Assembly (NCBI GenBank): GCA_937902315.1
Contig: CALGUG010000008.1
Location: 124,001 to 188,000 of the forward strand
Length of the DNA: 64,000 bases
Direction: 5' to 3'
Origin: an uncultured Chloroflexales bacterium
GTDB taxonomy: Bacteria > Chloroflexota > Chloroflexia > Chloroflexales > Chloroflexaceae
A program made the translations under genes and the position numbers. This document shows positions 8,636-16,139 of the stretch, one piece after another. Numbering within the stretch: position 1 is the stretch's first letter; every line of letters begins with the position of its first letter. Below the pieces are notes generated by a model. It was not told the origin of the DNA. It searched no databases and saw only the letters and a program-made list of their open reading frames with translations.

Positions 8636-9604
8636 ATGTACGCAGTACGAATTCACGAGCAAGGTGGCGTCGAAAACCTGCGCTACGAAGAAGTCGAAGT
8701 TCCAAGCCCGGGCGCGGGCGAGGTATTGATCAAGGTCGCGGCTTCGGGCGTCAATTTTATCGATATCTATCAGCGTAGCGGCACTTACAGCGTACCGCTA
8801 CCCTACACGCTTGGTATGGAGGCCGCTGGTACAATCGCGGGTCTTGGCGAGGGCGTCAGCGGTTTCTCCGAGGGCGATACCGTCGCTTTCGCGATGTCGC
8901 CCGGCAGCTACGCCGAATATGTCAAAGTTCCCGCCTCAAAGGTTGTTCCCGTTCCGGCCGGAGTCGATCTCAAGCTGGCGGCGGCGATTATGCTGCAGGG
9001 TATGACGGCCCACTATCTGGCTTACAGCACCTATCCGCTCAAGAAAGGCGATGTGGCGCTGGTACATGCCGCTGCCGGTGGTGTTGGTCTCTTGCTCACC
9101 CAGATCGCCAAAAAGATCGGCGCGACTGTGATCGGCACGGTTTCGACCGAAGAGAAGGCCGAGCTGGCCCGTGCTGCTGGCGCCGACGAAGTGATCCTCT
9201 ACACCAAAGAACCCTTTGTTGAGGGCGTGAAGCGTTTCACAGGCGGCGCAAAGATCGATGTGGTCTACGACTCGGTCGGCAAGTCGACCTTTGAGGGTGG
9301 CTTAGACCTGCTGCGTCCGCGCGGCACTTTCGTGCTGTTCGGCCAGTCGAGCGGCGTTGTGCCTCCCTTCGACCTCAACATTTTGAACGCTAAAGGTTCG
9401 CTGTTTGTTACGCGTCCATCGCTGGCCCACTATATGTTGACCCGCGACGAGCTGCTGTGGCGCTCGGGCGATCTCTTCAATTGGATCGCGGCGGGCGAGC
9501 TCGATGTGCGTATCGACCGCGCCCTGCCCCTGAACGAAGCGGGCCAAGCCCAAGAGCTGCTGACTTCGCGCGCGACCAGCGGCAAGCTGATTCTGATCCC
9601 ATAA
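8636..9604 (+). CDS. Quinone oxidoreductase (zeta-crystallin type, zinc-free MDR)
   Basis: Cytoplasmic NADPH:quinone reductase of the medium-chain dehydrogenase/reductase superfamily, 322 aa, full length. The GroES-like N-terminal domain has the quinone reductase signature GVNFIDIYQRSGTY (38-51). The Rossmann domain has HAAAGGVGLLLTQIAKKIGA (about 144-163). No zinc-ligand Cys/His set is present, as expected for this branch. The C-terminal LPLNEAGQAQELLTSRATSGKLIL is also typical. RBS GGAAAGGTAATTAGT precedes the ATG. A family-B repeat with hairpin C2 begins 12 bp after the stop and may double as its terminator. Confidence 0.92.
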   Translation: MYAVRIHEQGGVENLRYEEVEVPSPGAGEVLIKVAASGVNFIDIYQRSGTYSVPLPYTLGMEAAGTIAGLGEGVSGFSEGDTVAFAMSPGSYAEYVKVPASKVVPVPAGVDLKLAAAIMLQGMTAHYLAYSTYPLKKGDVALVHAAAGGVGLLLTQIAKKIGATVIGTVSTEEKAELARAAGADEVILYTKEPFVEGVKRFTGGAKIDVVYDSVGKSTFEGGLDLLRPRGTFVLFGQSSGVVPPFDLNILNAKGSLFVTRPSLAHYMLTRDELLWRSGDLFNWIAAGELDVRIDRALPLNEAGQAQELLTSRATSGKLILIP

Positions 9605-9615
9605 ATCATCCCCTC

Positions 9616-9782
9616 ATACCAAATTCGTTTGAAAGACGTGCATTTGCTTAACGCGAGAAAACAAAACGAGGGAAAGACGTTGTGTGCTATTTCGCGCTGT
9701 CGCGCGAAATAGCACACAACAAAAAGAGGTACGTTCCACTCTGCCGAAGGCCAAATAGAAAGTAATCAACCGAATTTGGTAT
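9616..9782 (+). mobile_element. Family B MITE-like element, copy 2 (complete, 167 bp)
   Basis: Bounded by a perfect 12-bp terminal inverted repeat, ATACCAAATTCG and CGAATTTGGTAT, extending to 17 bp with one mismatch. No coding capacity. An 18-bp-stem hairpin (C2) lies in its middle. A TA dinucleotide at each tip would fit insertion at TA, but target duplication cannot be proven from one copy. Confidence 0.8.
9679..9720. repeat. Family C hairpin, copy 2
   Basis: Perfect 18-bp stem: GTTGTGTGCTATTTCGCG, loop CTGTCG, then CGCGAAATAGCACACAAC. The loop is the reverse complement of the loop in copy 4. Confidence 0.9.
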
Positions 9783-9877
9783 CACTTTACCAAGACCACC
9801 CAAGAGAGCTATCGATAGATGACATCTTTTGAGTGGTCTCGTCTTTCTTCGCGGCGAGAGTGTAGATGATTAGGATG

Positions 9878-9900
9878 TTGGCTGAGCTTGTCGAAGCCAA
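9878..9900. repeat. Family E element, copy 1
   Basis: TTGGCT...AGCCAA enclosing GAGCTTGTCGA. The related ATGAGCCTGTCGAAAG lies at 9914-9929. Matches near 18.7 kb are stronger. Confidence 0.6.
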
Positions 9901-10040
9901 TGAATTTTCGCACCATGAGCCTGTCGAAAGATAGGAAAAGCCACCTAGTTTTATAGAGATAGCGCCAGAATCTTGGGAGTTGGTGTATACGGTTTCCATA
10001 TGCCAACAGAGAATTCTCTCTTGAGTGGAGCAAGCAAACA

Positions 10041-10853
10041 ATGATTGAACCCGATACACCAAGCATAACTCCCACCGTTCGGCCTGTTGGCTCGCCGCTT
10101 GAACTCCTTGTGCTTGGTCTGTTTGCTGTTGTAGGCGGCCTACTCTCTGGGATCCTATCGTATCAACTCTTCTTCGATATTTGGATGATCATCTTTTGTC
10201 CGCTGATCGTCGGTTGTATTGTTGGCTATCCCTATGCTTGGACGATCCGCTTCTTTAAGGTGCGCTCGACAAAGAACGTGAACATTGCTGCTGTAATGAC
10301 GAGCGTGGTGCTCTATCTCACCAGCTTTTATTTGTTCTTTCGCGAGATGGCGGAGCTTGCCGATCTTGAAGACCTAAGCTTTTGGAGCTTTATGCAGATA
10401 AATGCTTCCGAAGGCTTTACGATCGGCGAATATGGCGGTACTGGCATTCCAGTAAGTGGTCTATTTGCCTGGCTCGCTTGGTTAGTGGATCTCGGTATAA
10501 CTGCGGCTGTCATCGCTGCCCTAGGTCGAGAAATAACTAACCAAGCCTTTTGTGAACAGTGCAACAACTGGCATCAGAGTGCGATATTGCTTGGCGGCGT
10601 TGCTCCCGAGCATATCGAAGATTTTAAGCGCCTTATCCTGCAAGCTGAGTATCAGCATGCCAGCGCTTTGATACAGCCAGAATATCGCGGCCCTGAGCGC
10701 TTAGATGTCTATCTATCGCGCTGTAAAAATAGTGCTCACGATCTTGTGTTGCGCGTCGATCAGGTGGAAAGCGCGAACAAGCGCACTAAAACCAAAGAGC
10801 TTTGGCGAGCTGCGATTGTTCCTGAGCATGCCCAATACTTTCTTCCGAACTAA
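10041..10853 (+). CDS. Unrecognised multi-pass membrane protein with C-terminal soluble tail
   Basis: 270 aa, not assigned to a family. About four hydrophobic segments: LELLVLGLFAVVGGLLSGIL, IWMIIFCPLIVGCIVGYPYA, AAVMTSVVLYLTSFYLFF and LFAWLAWLVDLGITAAVIAA. A short Cys-containing segment (FCEQCNNWH) follows the last helix. The final 90 residues are soluble and charged. The CEQCNNWH motif resembles one half of a zinc ribbon placed just after a membrane helix, but the second Cys pair is absent. SD GGAG about 13 bases before ATG. No operon partner. Confidence 0.75.
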   Translation: MIEPDTPSITPTVRPVGSPLELLVLGLFAVVGGLLSGILSYQLFFDIWMIIFCPLIVGCIVGYPYAWTIRFFKVRSTKNVNIAAVMTSVVLYLTSFYLFFREMAELADLEDLSFWSFMQINASEGFTIGEYGGTGIPVSGLFAWLAWLVDLGITAAVIAALGREITNQAFCEQCNNWHQSAILLGGVAPEHIEDFKRLILQAEYQHASALIQPEYRGPERLDVYLSRCKNSAHDLVLRVDQVESANKRTKTKELWRAAIVPEHAQYFLPN

Positions 10854-10947
10854 CAGCATTCACTACCGAGCGAGAACTGCCAGATTCGCTAGCAGATCTA
10901 GCCTGTTGTTTCATAGCCGAGGGCGGGAAGATCGCTACCCTCAACAA

Positions 10948-11000
10948 AGTGCTCTAGCGCGTCCGCCTTCGGCTACCAGATCGGCCGCCCATCCATTCGG
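10948..11000 (-). repeat. Family A repeat, copy 3 (short, diverged)
   Basis: Core CTCTAGCGCGTCCGCCTTCG followed by GCTACCAGATCGGCCGCCCA; the distal half is altered. Confidence 0.65.
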
Positions 11001-11086
11001 GGTGTTGTTGGCGCGCGCTCACCTAGCGCTGCAGCAAGAGCGAAGTTCCGCCTCGCCTAATGCCGAATCCGTTCGCCATTCTTATA

Positions 11087-11207
11087 ATACCGAATCCGCT
11101 TGATTAGCTTCTCTTTGGCCTTCGGCAGAGCGGAACGTGGCTAGATCTTTCCCGGCTTTTCGTTTTTCTGAGCGAAGAGCATGCACGTCTTTAAACGGAT
11201 TTGGTAT
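11087..11207 (-). mobile_element. Family B MITE-like element, copy 3 (121 bp, no hairpin)
   Basis: ATACCGAATCCG at one end and CGGATTTGGTAT at the other; only one mismatch in the 12-bp inverted ends. The middle reads GGCCTTCGGCAGAGCGGAAC and AGCATGCACGTCTTTAAA. It lacks the family-C hairpin and so shows the empty form of the element. Confidence 0.8.
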
Positions 11208-11212
11208 AACAG

Positions 11213-11355
11213 AATACGAAATCCGCCTTGTTGTGTGTTGGGGTGGCCTCTTGGCACACAGCTACAACACTCTGCTTACGGGTGGGCTGTTGGTAGCCGT
11301 AGGCGGACGCGCTAACAGCCCTCTTTGGGGAAGAGACCAAGCCGTCAGACTGATC
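11213..11355 (+). repeat. Family A repeat, copy 4 (long form)
   Basis: Starts AATACGAAATCCGC five bases after B3 and runs through TACGGGTGGGCTGTTGGTAG and CCGTAGGCGGACGCGCT. Very similar over its whole length to copy 6 at 18787-18935. Confidence 0.85.
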
Positions 11356-11371
11356 AAGCAGAGTTGGCATG

Positions 11372-11404
11372 AAAAAAAGCAGGCGCAACGTAGCTGCACC
11401 TGCT
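11372..11404 (-). terminator. Rho-independent terminator of prs
   Basis: Minus-strand reading: AGCAGGTGCA, loop, TGCGCCTGCT, then TTTTTT. One G-T wobble in a 10-bp stem. About 40 bp after the prs stop. Confidence 0.85.
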
Positions 11405-11441
11405 ATCTATCGCTTAGAGGCGCGCGAAACGCGACTCGAAT

Positions 11442-12455
11442 TTAGCTAAAGATTGGGCTGTGGCGGTGGAAGACATGATCGACCGAGATACCGCTGTGAA
11501 TGCGCTGAATCACCTCGGCCAAGAGGGTCGAAACTGTCAGTACCTTCAGGCCTGACCAGCGCTTGTGGGCTGGAATCGGCAAGGTGTCGGTGGTGACCAA
11601 CTCGCGAACCGGGCTGGCCTTGAAGCGCTCGATCGCATCGCCAGCCAACACGCCGTGTACGCAGCAAGCATAGATCTCTTTGGCGCCTCGTTCAACCAGC
11701 ATATCGGCCACGGCCAAGACCGAGCTGCCGCTGGCGATCTCGTCGTCAACGATGATGCAGCGCTTGTTTGCGACATCGCCGATCAGGTTGAGCGCTTGGG
11801 GCTGCGACGAAGAGACGCTCAGACCGCTCTCTTGGGTATCGCTGTTTTTAAGCTGCTGAATACGACGCTTTTCGGCGATCGCAAGGGGCACTCCCAAGCT
11901 TTCGGCGAAGTTGCGCGCACGTTTGGCAAAGCCTACATCGGGCGCAACAACGACTGCGTCGTCCCAATGCTTCTCGGCGAAGTAGCGCACCAGCAGCGGC
12001 ATAGCCGTGAGTTCGTCGCTGGGAATCGAGAAGAAGCCTTGGATCTGACCAGCGTGTAGGTCGAGCGTGATCACCTGTTGCGCACCGGCGACTTGAATCA
12101 GGTCGGCCAAGAGCCGAGCCGTGATCGGGACGCGCGGCTGATCTTTCTTGTCGGTGCGTCCATAGGCATAGTATGGCAATACCGCCGTCACGCGACCTGC
12201 CGATGCGCGCTTGCATGCATCGAGCAGAATCAGCATCTCCATAATCTGGTCGCTGAGCGGCGAGGCCAGCGATTGCACAATAAAGACGTCCTTTTCGCGC
12301 ACACTTTCATTCAGCTTGACAAAGATATTTTCGTTGCTGAATTTTGTTATGGTTACATCGCCCAGCTTGAGGCCGAGACGAGCACAAATGGCTTGGGTAA
12401 GTTTAGGGTTACCGGTGCCAGAAAATACCCGCATTTCATCAAAGCGGCTGCCCAT
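11442..12455 (-). CDS. prs: Ribose-phosphate pyrophosphokinase (PRPP synthase)
   Basis: Makes PRPP from ribose-5-phosphate and ATP for purine, pyrimidine, His, Trp and NAD synthesis. 337 aa. Family motifs: FSGTGNPKLTQAI (start), KFSNENIFVKLNE, YYAYGRTDKKDQPR (95-108), the metal-binding LDLHAGQIQGFF (131-142), EKRR (195-198) and the PRPP loop VDDEIASGSS (236-245). Two oddities: about 20 extra residues (SDTQESGLSVSSSQ and following, near 205-222) sit in the flexible catalytic loop after EKRR, and the PRPP loop reads DDEIASGSS rather than the common DDMIDTGGT. SD AAGGA lies just before ATG. Confidence 0.95.
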   Translation of the reverse strand: MGSRFDEMRVFSGTGNPKLTQAICARLGLKLGDVTITKFSNENIFVKLNESVREKDVFIVQSLASPLSDQIMEMLILLDACKRASAGRVTAVLPYYAYGRTDKKDQPRVPITARLLADLIQVAGAQQVITLDLHAGQIQGFFSIPSDELTAMPLLVRYFAEKHWDDAVVVAPDVGFAKRARNFAESLGVPLAIAEKRRIQQLKNSDTQESGLSVSSSQPQALNLIGDVANKRCIIVDDEIASGSSVLAVADMLVERGAKEIYACCVHGVLAGDAIERFKASPVRELVTTDTLPIPAHKRWSGLKVLTVSTLLAEVIQRIHSGISVDHVFHRHSPIFS

Positions 12456-12604
12456 CGTTCCTTTTCTCCACGTGAAGCCTTATTCGAAGAAAGATTGACG
12501 TTGCGTGGCTTGACCAGTCGATCTCTTCAAAAAAGCACCTAATAGACGTTTGCTCATCTAGCTATCTGTGTAACTATACGTCTTGTCTAGGCTTTGAAAG
12601 CGCT

Positions 12605-13084
12605 TCAGGCCTGAAGTGCTTCCAAAAGATGGCTGCGTTGAACGCGAATGCCATCTGGATATTGCCCGGGTTTGATATGGTCATCTACAATCGTGACAAA
12701 GAGCACCGCCTCTAATGCTGGGCGGTGCAACAGCGTTGCTAATATATGCGCCAAGCTGAGCCGCAACAGGCGAGGTGTCGGCCCAAGGCGATTACGCTGT
12801 GCAAAACTCAACGCATCGTCGCCGGTTCGAAAAACGAGCAACGTGCGTTTGCGCTGATTGGCCGCAGAAGCGTTGCTTGTTCCTTCCAGCTTAGGAGATT
12901 CGATCCGATAGGCATAAAATGAATCGTATCCGATCGTTTCTCGGTAGTGGGCCAAGATCCTATCTGCCACGTCCAGCGCTATCCCTTGTTGTTGTGCAGC
13001 CTCGCGAAAAACTTGATCGCCATCCATATGAACTCGATCTGATCTGTAGTGTTGCCAATATTCTTGCCAAGCAAACAGGATCAC
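12605..13084 (-). CDS. Hypothetical protein
   Basis: 159 aa, not recognised. Soluble, with no signal peptide or membrane segment. A central basic NQRKRTLLVFRTGDDALSFAQRN segment and a C-terminal LRLSLAHILATLLHRPALEAVLFVTIV region suggest a small alpha/beta fold. The longest frame starts with GTG at 13084, which lies inside a hairpin. The ATG at 13027 (MDGDQVFREAAQQ) is an alternative start; neither has a strong ribosome site. The stop overlaps a GCACTTCAGGCCTGAAGCGC palindrome (about 12598-12617) that could terminate the transcript. It lies just downstream of the FERxRLE protein on the same strand. Confidence 0.6.
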   Translation of the reverse strand: MILFAWQEYWQHYRSDRVHMDGDQVFREAAQQQGIALDVADRILAHYRETIGYDSFYAYRIESPKLEGTSNASAANQRKRTLLVFRTGDDALSFAQRNRLGPTPRLLRLSLAHILATLLHRPALEAVLFVTIVDDHIKPGQYPDGIRVQRSHLLEALQA

Positions 13085-13116
13085 CCGTGCTTAGATAAGC
13101 CCCATAGCACGGGTGA
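13081..13116 (-). terminator. Hairpin between the FERxRLE protein and the hypothetical gene
   Basis: TCACCCGTGC and GCACGGGTGA form a 10-bp stem with a 16-base loop. It lies after the stop of the 13135-14022 gene and overlaps the GTG start candidate of the next gene. No U-tract. Confidence 0.5.
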
Positions 13117-13134
13117 TCGATCAGCTAACAAGGG

Positions 13135-14022
13135 TTAGGGAAGTGGCACTGTTGTTGGTCCCGGCACCGTGATGATATGTGGTGTAGCAACCGTTTCCGG
13201 GAAACGATCGCGAGCATAAAGTGCACTGCCCAACAAACCGATCTGGATCTGTTGAGTTCCATCGATCTGGTGAATCTCTAAACGAGAGCGCTCGAAGTAT
13301 TGAACCAAATGGGCCTGCCCATCGGAAAGCTGCTCTACTATCGCGTTGCTGATCGGATAACCGAAGGTCGGGAGACCACCGTTTTGATACCAGAAGCTCA
13401 AGAACGGCTCGCCCACAGCGTATCCGGTTTCGGGGAAGTATTGCAGTCCGGGCTGGCTTATAAATGGTTCGACTTTGGGAAATTCGCGCCCATTCATAAA
13501 TTCAGCGCCAAGTCGGCCAAGCTGAAATTCGCTATCGGTACCAGCAAATTCCGGCCAGTGTTCTAAGCGAGCGCGTTCAAACCACTGCACTTGACGTCCA
13601 TTGACTGTCATCTCGTTACTGATCGGCAAGCCGAGAATAGGCAGGCCGCCGAAACGTTCGTAGCTGGCTTGGAAGGTCGCGCTTGGCCCTTCAGGAGGAG
13701 GCTGGTCGTCTACAACAAGATTTTGGTTAAGGGCGGCGTTGAGCTGGATACCTTCTGTTCGGCCAGCTTCGTTGTCTACTGTTTCTGCAGTATTGATGGT
13801 CGTACTCTCTGATGTATTGCCTTTAAATAGGCCAGAAATCGCCGATACAATCAGATAGAGCACAATACATACAATCAGGAACGCCAAAATTCCCAAAACG
13901 AGTTGCATTGGTCTCGATAGTGGCAGCTCTTTATAGCGCTGCACTAACGATTTTCGTGTGCCCGATCGAGTTGAAGCTGTACTGCGATGTTGAGTGGTTT
14001 GCTCACGCGGGTTTACGCTCAT
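13135..14022 (-). CDS. Membrane-anchored FERxRLE-repeat protein
   Basis: 295 aa, surface-exposed. The N-terminal cytoplasmic part (about 40 residues, Thr/Ser/Arg-rich) is followed by a single helix (MQLVLGILAFLIVCIVLYLIV, about 39-59). Outside there are two full copies of the shared unit: ERFGGLPILGLPISNEM with VQWFERARLEHWPE, then FPETGYAVGEPFLSFWYQNG, LPTFGYPISNAIVE and VQYFERSRLEIHQ, each ending in an LG-LG-type 'LGRLG/IGLLGS' strand. The tail is Pro/Thr-rich. Function unknown; the unit probably binds a wall or sheath component (inference). SD GGAGG lies five bases before ATG. Confidence 0.8.
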   Translation of the reverse strand: MSVNPREQTTQHRSTASTRSGTRKSLVQRYKELPLSRPMQLVLGILAFLIVCIVLYLIVSAISGLFKGNTSESTTINTAETVDNEAGRTEGIQLNAALNQNLVVDDQPPPEGPSATFQASYERFGGLPILGLPISNEMTVNGRQVQWFERARLEHWPEFAGTDSEFQLGRLGAEFMNGREFPKVEPFISQPGLQYFPETGYAVGEPFLSFWYQNGGLPTFGYPISNAIVEQLSDGQAHLVQYFERSRLEIHQIDGTQQIQIGLLGSALYARDRFPETVATPHIITVPGPTTVPLP

Positions 14023-14139
14023 GCTGCCTCCACTTGAGAACAGATAGGGCTTTCACTTCTGAACCATGGCTGGACCTTGGCCTGACAAATACCAGGGCTA
14101 TTGTATCATACTCCGTTCAACGCTTCGCTACGTAAAGCG

Positions 14140-14547
14140 TTAGAGTTCGGCCCGAATAGCATCGGCTGTCGCGTTGAGCTCTGCTTGATCTGGGCTCAGG
14201 GCCTTCCACGGGCCGATCGCGTGATCGCCTTCCCAACGCGGAATAATATGTACGTGATAGTGGAAGACCGTTTGGCCTGCGGCGGCTCCATTATTTTGAA
14301 TAATATTGAACCCTTCGGGCTTGAGCGCTTTGGTGATGGCCTTGCTCACGCGCTGCACAGTTTGGGCCACAGCGCTCAACAACTCTGGCGGCATGCTCAG
14401 CAGATCAGGGTATTCTCGGCGTGGAATCACCAGCACATGGCCGGGCGAGGCTGGGTTGATATCCATAAATGCCAAGGTCAACTCATCTTCATATACCTTA
14501 ACCGCCGGAATCTCTCCTGCAACGATTCGCGAAAAAATCGAGGGCAT
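14140..14547 (-). CDS. HIT-family hydrolase (histidine triad)
   Basis: Cytoplasmic nucleotide-binding hydrolase acting on AMP-lysine/phosphoramidate or Ap4A-type substrates. 135 aa from the ATG at 14547, chosen because GGAGGAGGAGC directly precedes it; the frame extends 17 codons further without a ribosome site. Motifs: MPSIFSRIVAGEIPAVKVYE, AFMDINPASPGHVLVIPRRE and the triad HYHVHIIPRW near residue 109. Standard length for HinT/PKCI-type proteins. Monocistronic. Confidence 0.93.
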   Translation of the reverse strand: MPSIFSRIVAGEIPAVKVYEDELTLAFMDINPASPGHVLVIPRREYPDLLSMPPELLSAVAQTVQRVSKAITKALKPEGFNIIQNNGAAAGQTVFHYHVHIIPRWEGDHAIGPWKALSPDQAELNATADAIRAEL

Positions 14548-14856
14548 GCTCCTCCTCCTCGTGTTAAGTTTGGGATTGTACTGCGCCCCATTATACACTG
14601 CCTGTCATGTGCGCAGCCTAGCATATACCAGATCCGCTCTAAAGAGCTGCATGCTCACAACGTGGGAAAATGAACAACGGGGAAAGAGTTACAAAAATGG
14701 TCACATTCCGCTTTGCCGAAGGCCAAAACAGAAAATGATCGATTGGATTCGCTAGTACATCTACACACTCGCTTCTAGAAAGCTTCACAAATTCTTCAAA
14801 ATTGCTTGTTATGCTGTATTTAGAGGAGAGAAAGCACCAGCACAAGGAGTGAGTGT
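14548..14856. other. Intergenic gap with repeat B4
   Basis: Holds the HIT gene promoter side, a family-B copy (14625-14757) and the upstream region of the gene at 14857, which has AAGGAGTGAGTGT just before its ATG. Confidence 0.65.
14625..14757 (+). mobile_element. Family B MITE-like repeat, copy 4
   Basis: Ends ATACCAGATCCG and GGATTCGCTAGTAC, interior GGGGAAAGAGTT and CTTTGCCGAAGGCCAAA. No hairpin; ends more diverged than in copies 2 and 9. Confidence 0.7.
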
Positions 14857-15267
14857 ATGCAAGCGCAAAGCTGTAAAAAACCCTGGTTGTTAGCTGTCAT
14901 TGGATTGATCGTTCTCTTCTGCATTTTCCGGCCATTCGCCCATCATGGTTTTGGCCCCCACGCCTTCGATTTCCGATCTATGCTGATCGGTTTCAATATG
15001 CTCTTAGGTGGTCTGGTTCGCCTGATCGGCATTGTGCTCTCGATCGCTCTGATTGTACAGGCCATTAAGAGCCGAGCCTACTTCAAAGCCCAAGCTGCTC
15101 AAGCGGCTCAAGCTGGCCCGAGCGCTCAACCGCGACCGGCTGCCCAAGCCGACCCAGCATCGGCTCAGTCTGCGCCTGAAGCGACGCCACCTGCCGAGCA
15201 GGCTTCGGCCAGCGACGATGATCAGCAGAACGATACACCTGCGACCGGCGATACCCAACGCCTGTAG
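14857..15267 (+). CDS. Small membrane protein with Ala/Gln/Pro-rich tail
   Basis: 136 aa, unknown function. Two hydrophobic segments: PWLLAVIGLIVLFCIF (about 9-24) and LIGFNMLLGGLVRLIGIVLSIALIV (about 43-67). The C-terminal half is low complexity (AQAAQAAQAGPSAQPRPAAQ and similar), becoming acidic, and is probably cytoplasmic and disordered. RBS AAGGAG nine bases before the ATG. It converges with the OmpR-type regulator and is separated from it by a bidirectional terminator. Confidence 0.75.
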   Translation: MQAQSCKKPWLLAVIGLIVLFCIFRPFAHHGFGPHAFDFRSMLIGFNMLLGGLVRLIGIVLSIALIVQAIKSRAYFKAQAAQAAQAGPSAQPRPAAQADPASAQSAPEATPPAEQASASDDDQQNDTPATGDTQRL

Positions 15268-15278
15268 TACAAATAGCG

Positions 15279-15316
15279 AACAGGGCTTCCTCGCAAGAGG
15301 AAGCCCTGTTTGTTTG
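15279..15316. terminator. Bidirectional terminator
   Basis: ACAGGGCTTCCT, loop CGCAAG, then AGGAAGCCCTGT followed by TTGTTTGT on the plus strand. It lies between the convergent genes ending at 15267 and 15332. Confidence 0.8.
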
Positions 15317-15331
15317 TATGTCCTGTTGGGC

Positions 15332-16075
15332 TTAAGCGCCTTTATCGCTCAGCTTATAGCCAACACCACGAATCGTGAGAATAAGCTTCGGTCGCGATGG
15401 CTCAAGCTCAACCTTTTCGCGCAAGCGGCGCACACACACATCGACCAGATTGGTCTCGCCCACGTAATCGTAGCCCCACACTTCGCGGAAGAGCGTCTCG
15501 CGGTCGAAGACTTGGCCTGCGTTGGCTGCCAAGAAGTAGAGCAGCTCGAACTCCATAGGCGTGAGGTTGACCTCTTTGCCTCGAACCAAAACACGGTGGC
15601 GCGGCTCGTCGATCTCGAGTTCGCCCACTTTGACGATCGGTGGAGCGACCCGCTGTTTATAGCCATCGACTCGACGCAGAATCGCCTCGACTCGCGCCAT
15701 CAACTCGGCGGTCTTAAACGGCTTGGTGATATAGTCGTCGGCCCCCAGTTCGAAGCCATGCACCACATCGTCGGTGCCGTCGCGCGCGGTCAGCATAATA
15801 ATCGGCACATCCGACACGCTGCGAATGCGCTGGCACACTTCAAAGCCATCGACATATGGCATCATCACATCAAGCACAACCACATCGAAGGAACCAGCCT
15901 CAAAGGCTTTTAAAGCTTCGATCCCATTTTTTGCCGCCATAATCTCGTAGCGCGGGTCTTTGAGCGTGACCTGCAAGAGCGTGGCGATGCTTGGATCATC
16001 GTCGGCGATCAGAATGCGACGGGGCTGGACCTGTTCTTCAGAGGCGCGGTCGCTTGTTCGTCGTACTAGGCGCAT
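15332..16075 (-). CDS. OmpR/PhoB-family response regulator
   Basis: Transcription regulator of a two-component pathway, 247 aa. Receiver domain about 18-132: acidic pair in ILIADDDPSIA, phospho-acceptor Asp in VVVLDVMMPY, Thr in IIMLTARDG and Lys in YITKPFKTAEL. The C-terminal winged-helix DNA-binding domain has LTPMEFELLYFLAANAGQVF, REVWGYDYVGETNLVDVCVR and ILTIRGVGYKL. No kinase gene is adjacent; the histidine kinase at 29048-31711 is 13 kb away. The clpX terminator lies right upstream. An N-terminal extension (MRLVRRTSDRASEEQVQPRR) precedes the receiver fold. Confidence 0.93.
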   Translation of the reverse strand: MRLVRRTSDRASEEQVQPRRILIADDDPSIATLLQVTLKDPRYEIMAAKNGIEALKAFEAGSFDVVVLDVMMPYVDGFEVCQRIRSVSDVPIIMLTARDGTDDVVHGFELGADDYITKPFKTAELMARVEAILRRVDGYKQRVAPPIVKVGELEIDEPRHRVLVRGKEVNLTPMEFELLYFLAANAGQVFDRETLFREVWGYDYVGETNLVDVCVRRLREKVELEPSRPKLILTIRGVGYKLSDKGA

Positions 16076-16100
16076 ACGTGCCCCCCAAAGCTACAAAAAT

Positions 16101-16130
16101 CGGGCAGAACAGAATTCGCTGTTCTGCCCG
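16101..16130 (-). terminator. Terminator of clpX
   Basis: Perfect 12-bp stem CGGGCAGAACAG / CTGTTCTGCCCG with loop AATTCG; on the minus strand it is followed by ATTTTTG. 10 bp after the clpX stop. Confidence 0.88.
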
Positions 16131-16139
16131 AGGTGGGTT

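Larger units (their letters stand above)
9605..10040. other. Intergenic gap: MITE-like B2 and two family-E repeats
   Basis: Contains the best complete family-B element (9616-9782) and two GAGCYTGTCGAAG-type sequences (9878-9900 and 9914-9929). The remainder leads to the membrane protein at 10041; no gene seen. Confidence 0.7.
10854..11441. other. Intergenic gap: repeats A3, B3, A4 and prs terminator
   Basis: Packed with repeats: reverse A at 10948-11000, complete reverse B at 11087-11207, then forward A at 11213-11355, followed by the prs terminator at 11372-11404. No gene. Confidence 0.75.

Noticed and set aside
7841..8662. 273-codon frame antisense to the luciferase-like gene
   Set aside because: Shadow of a well-supported gene; its start lies in the next gene and no domain is visible.
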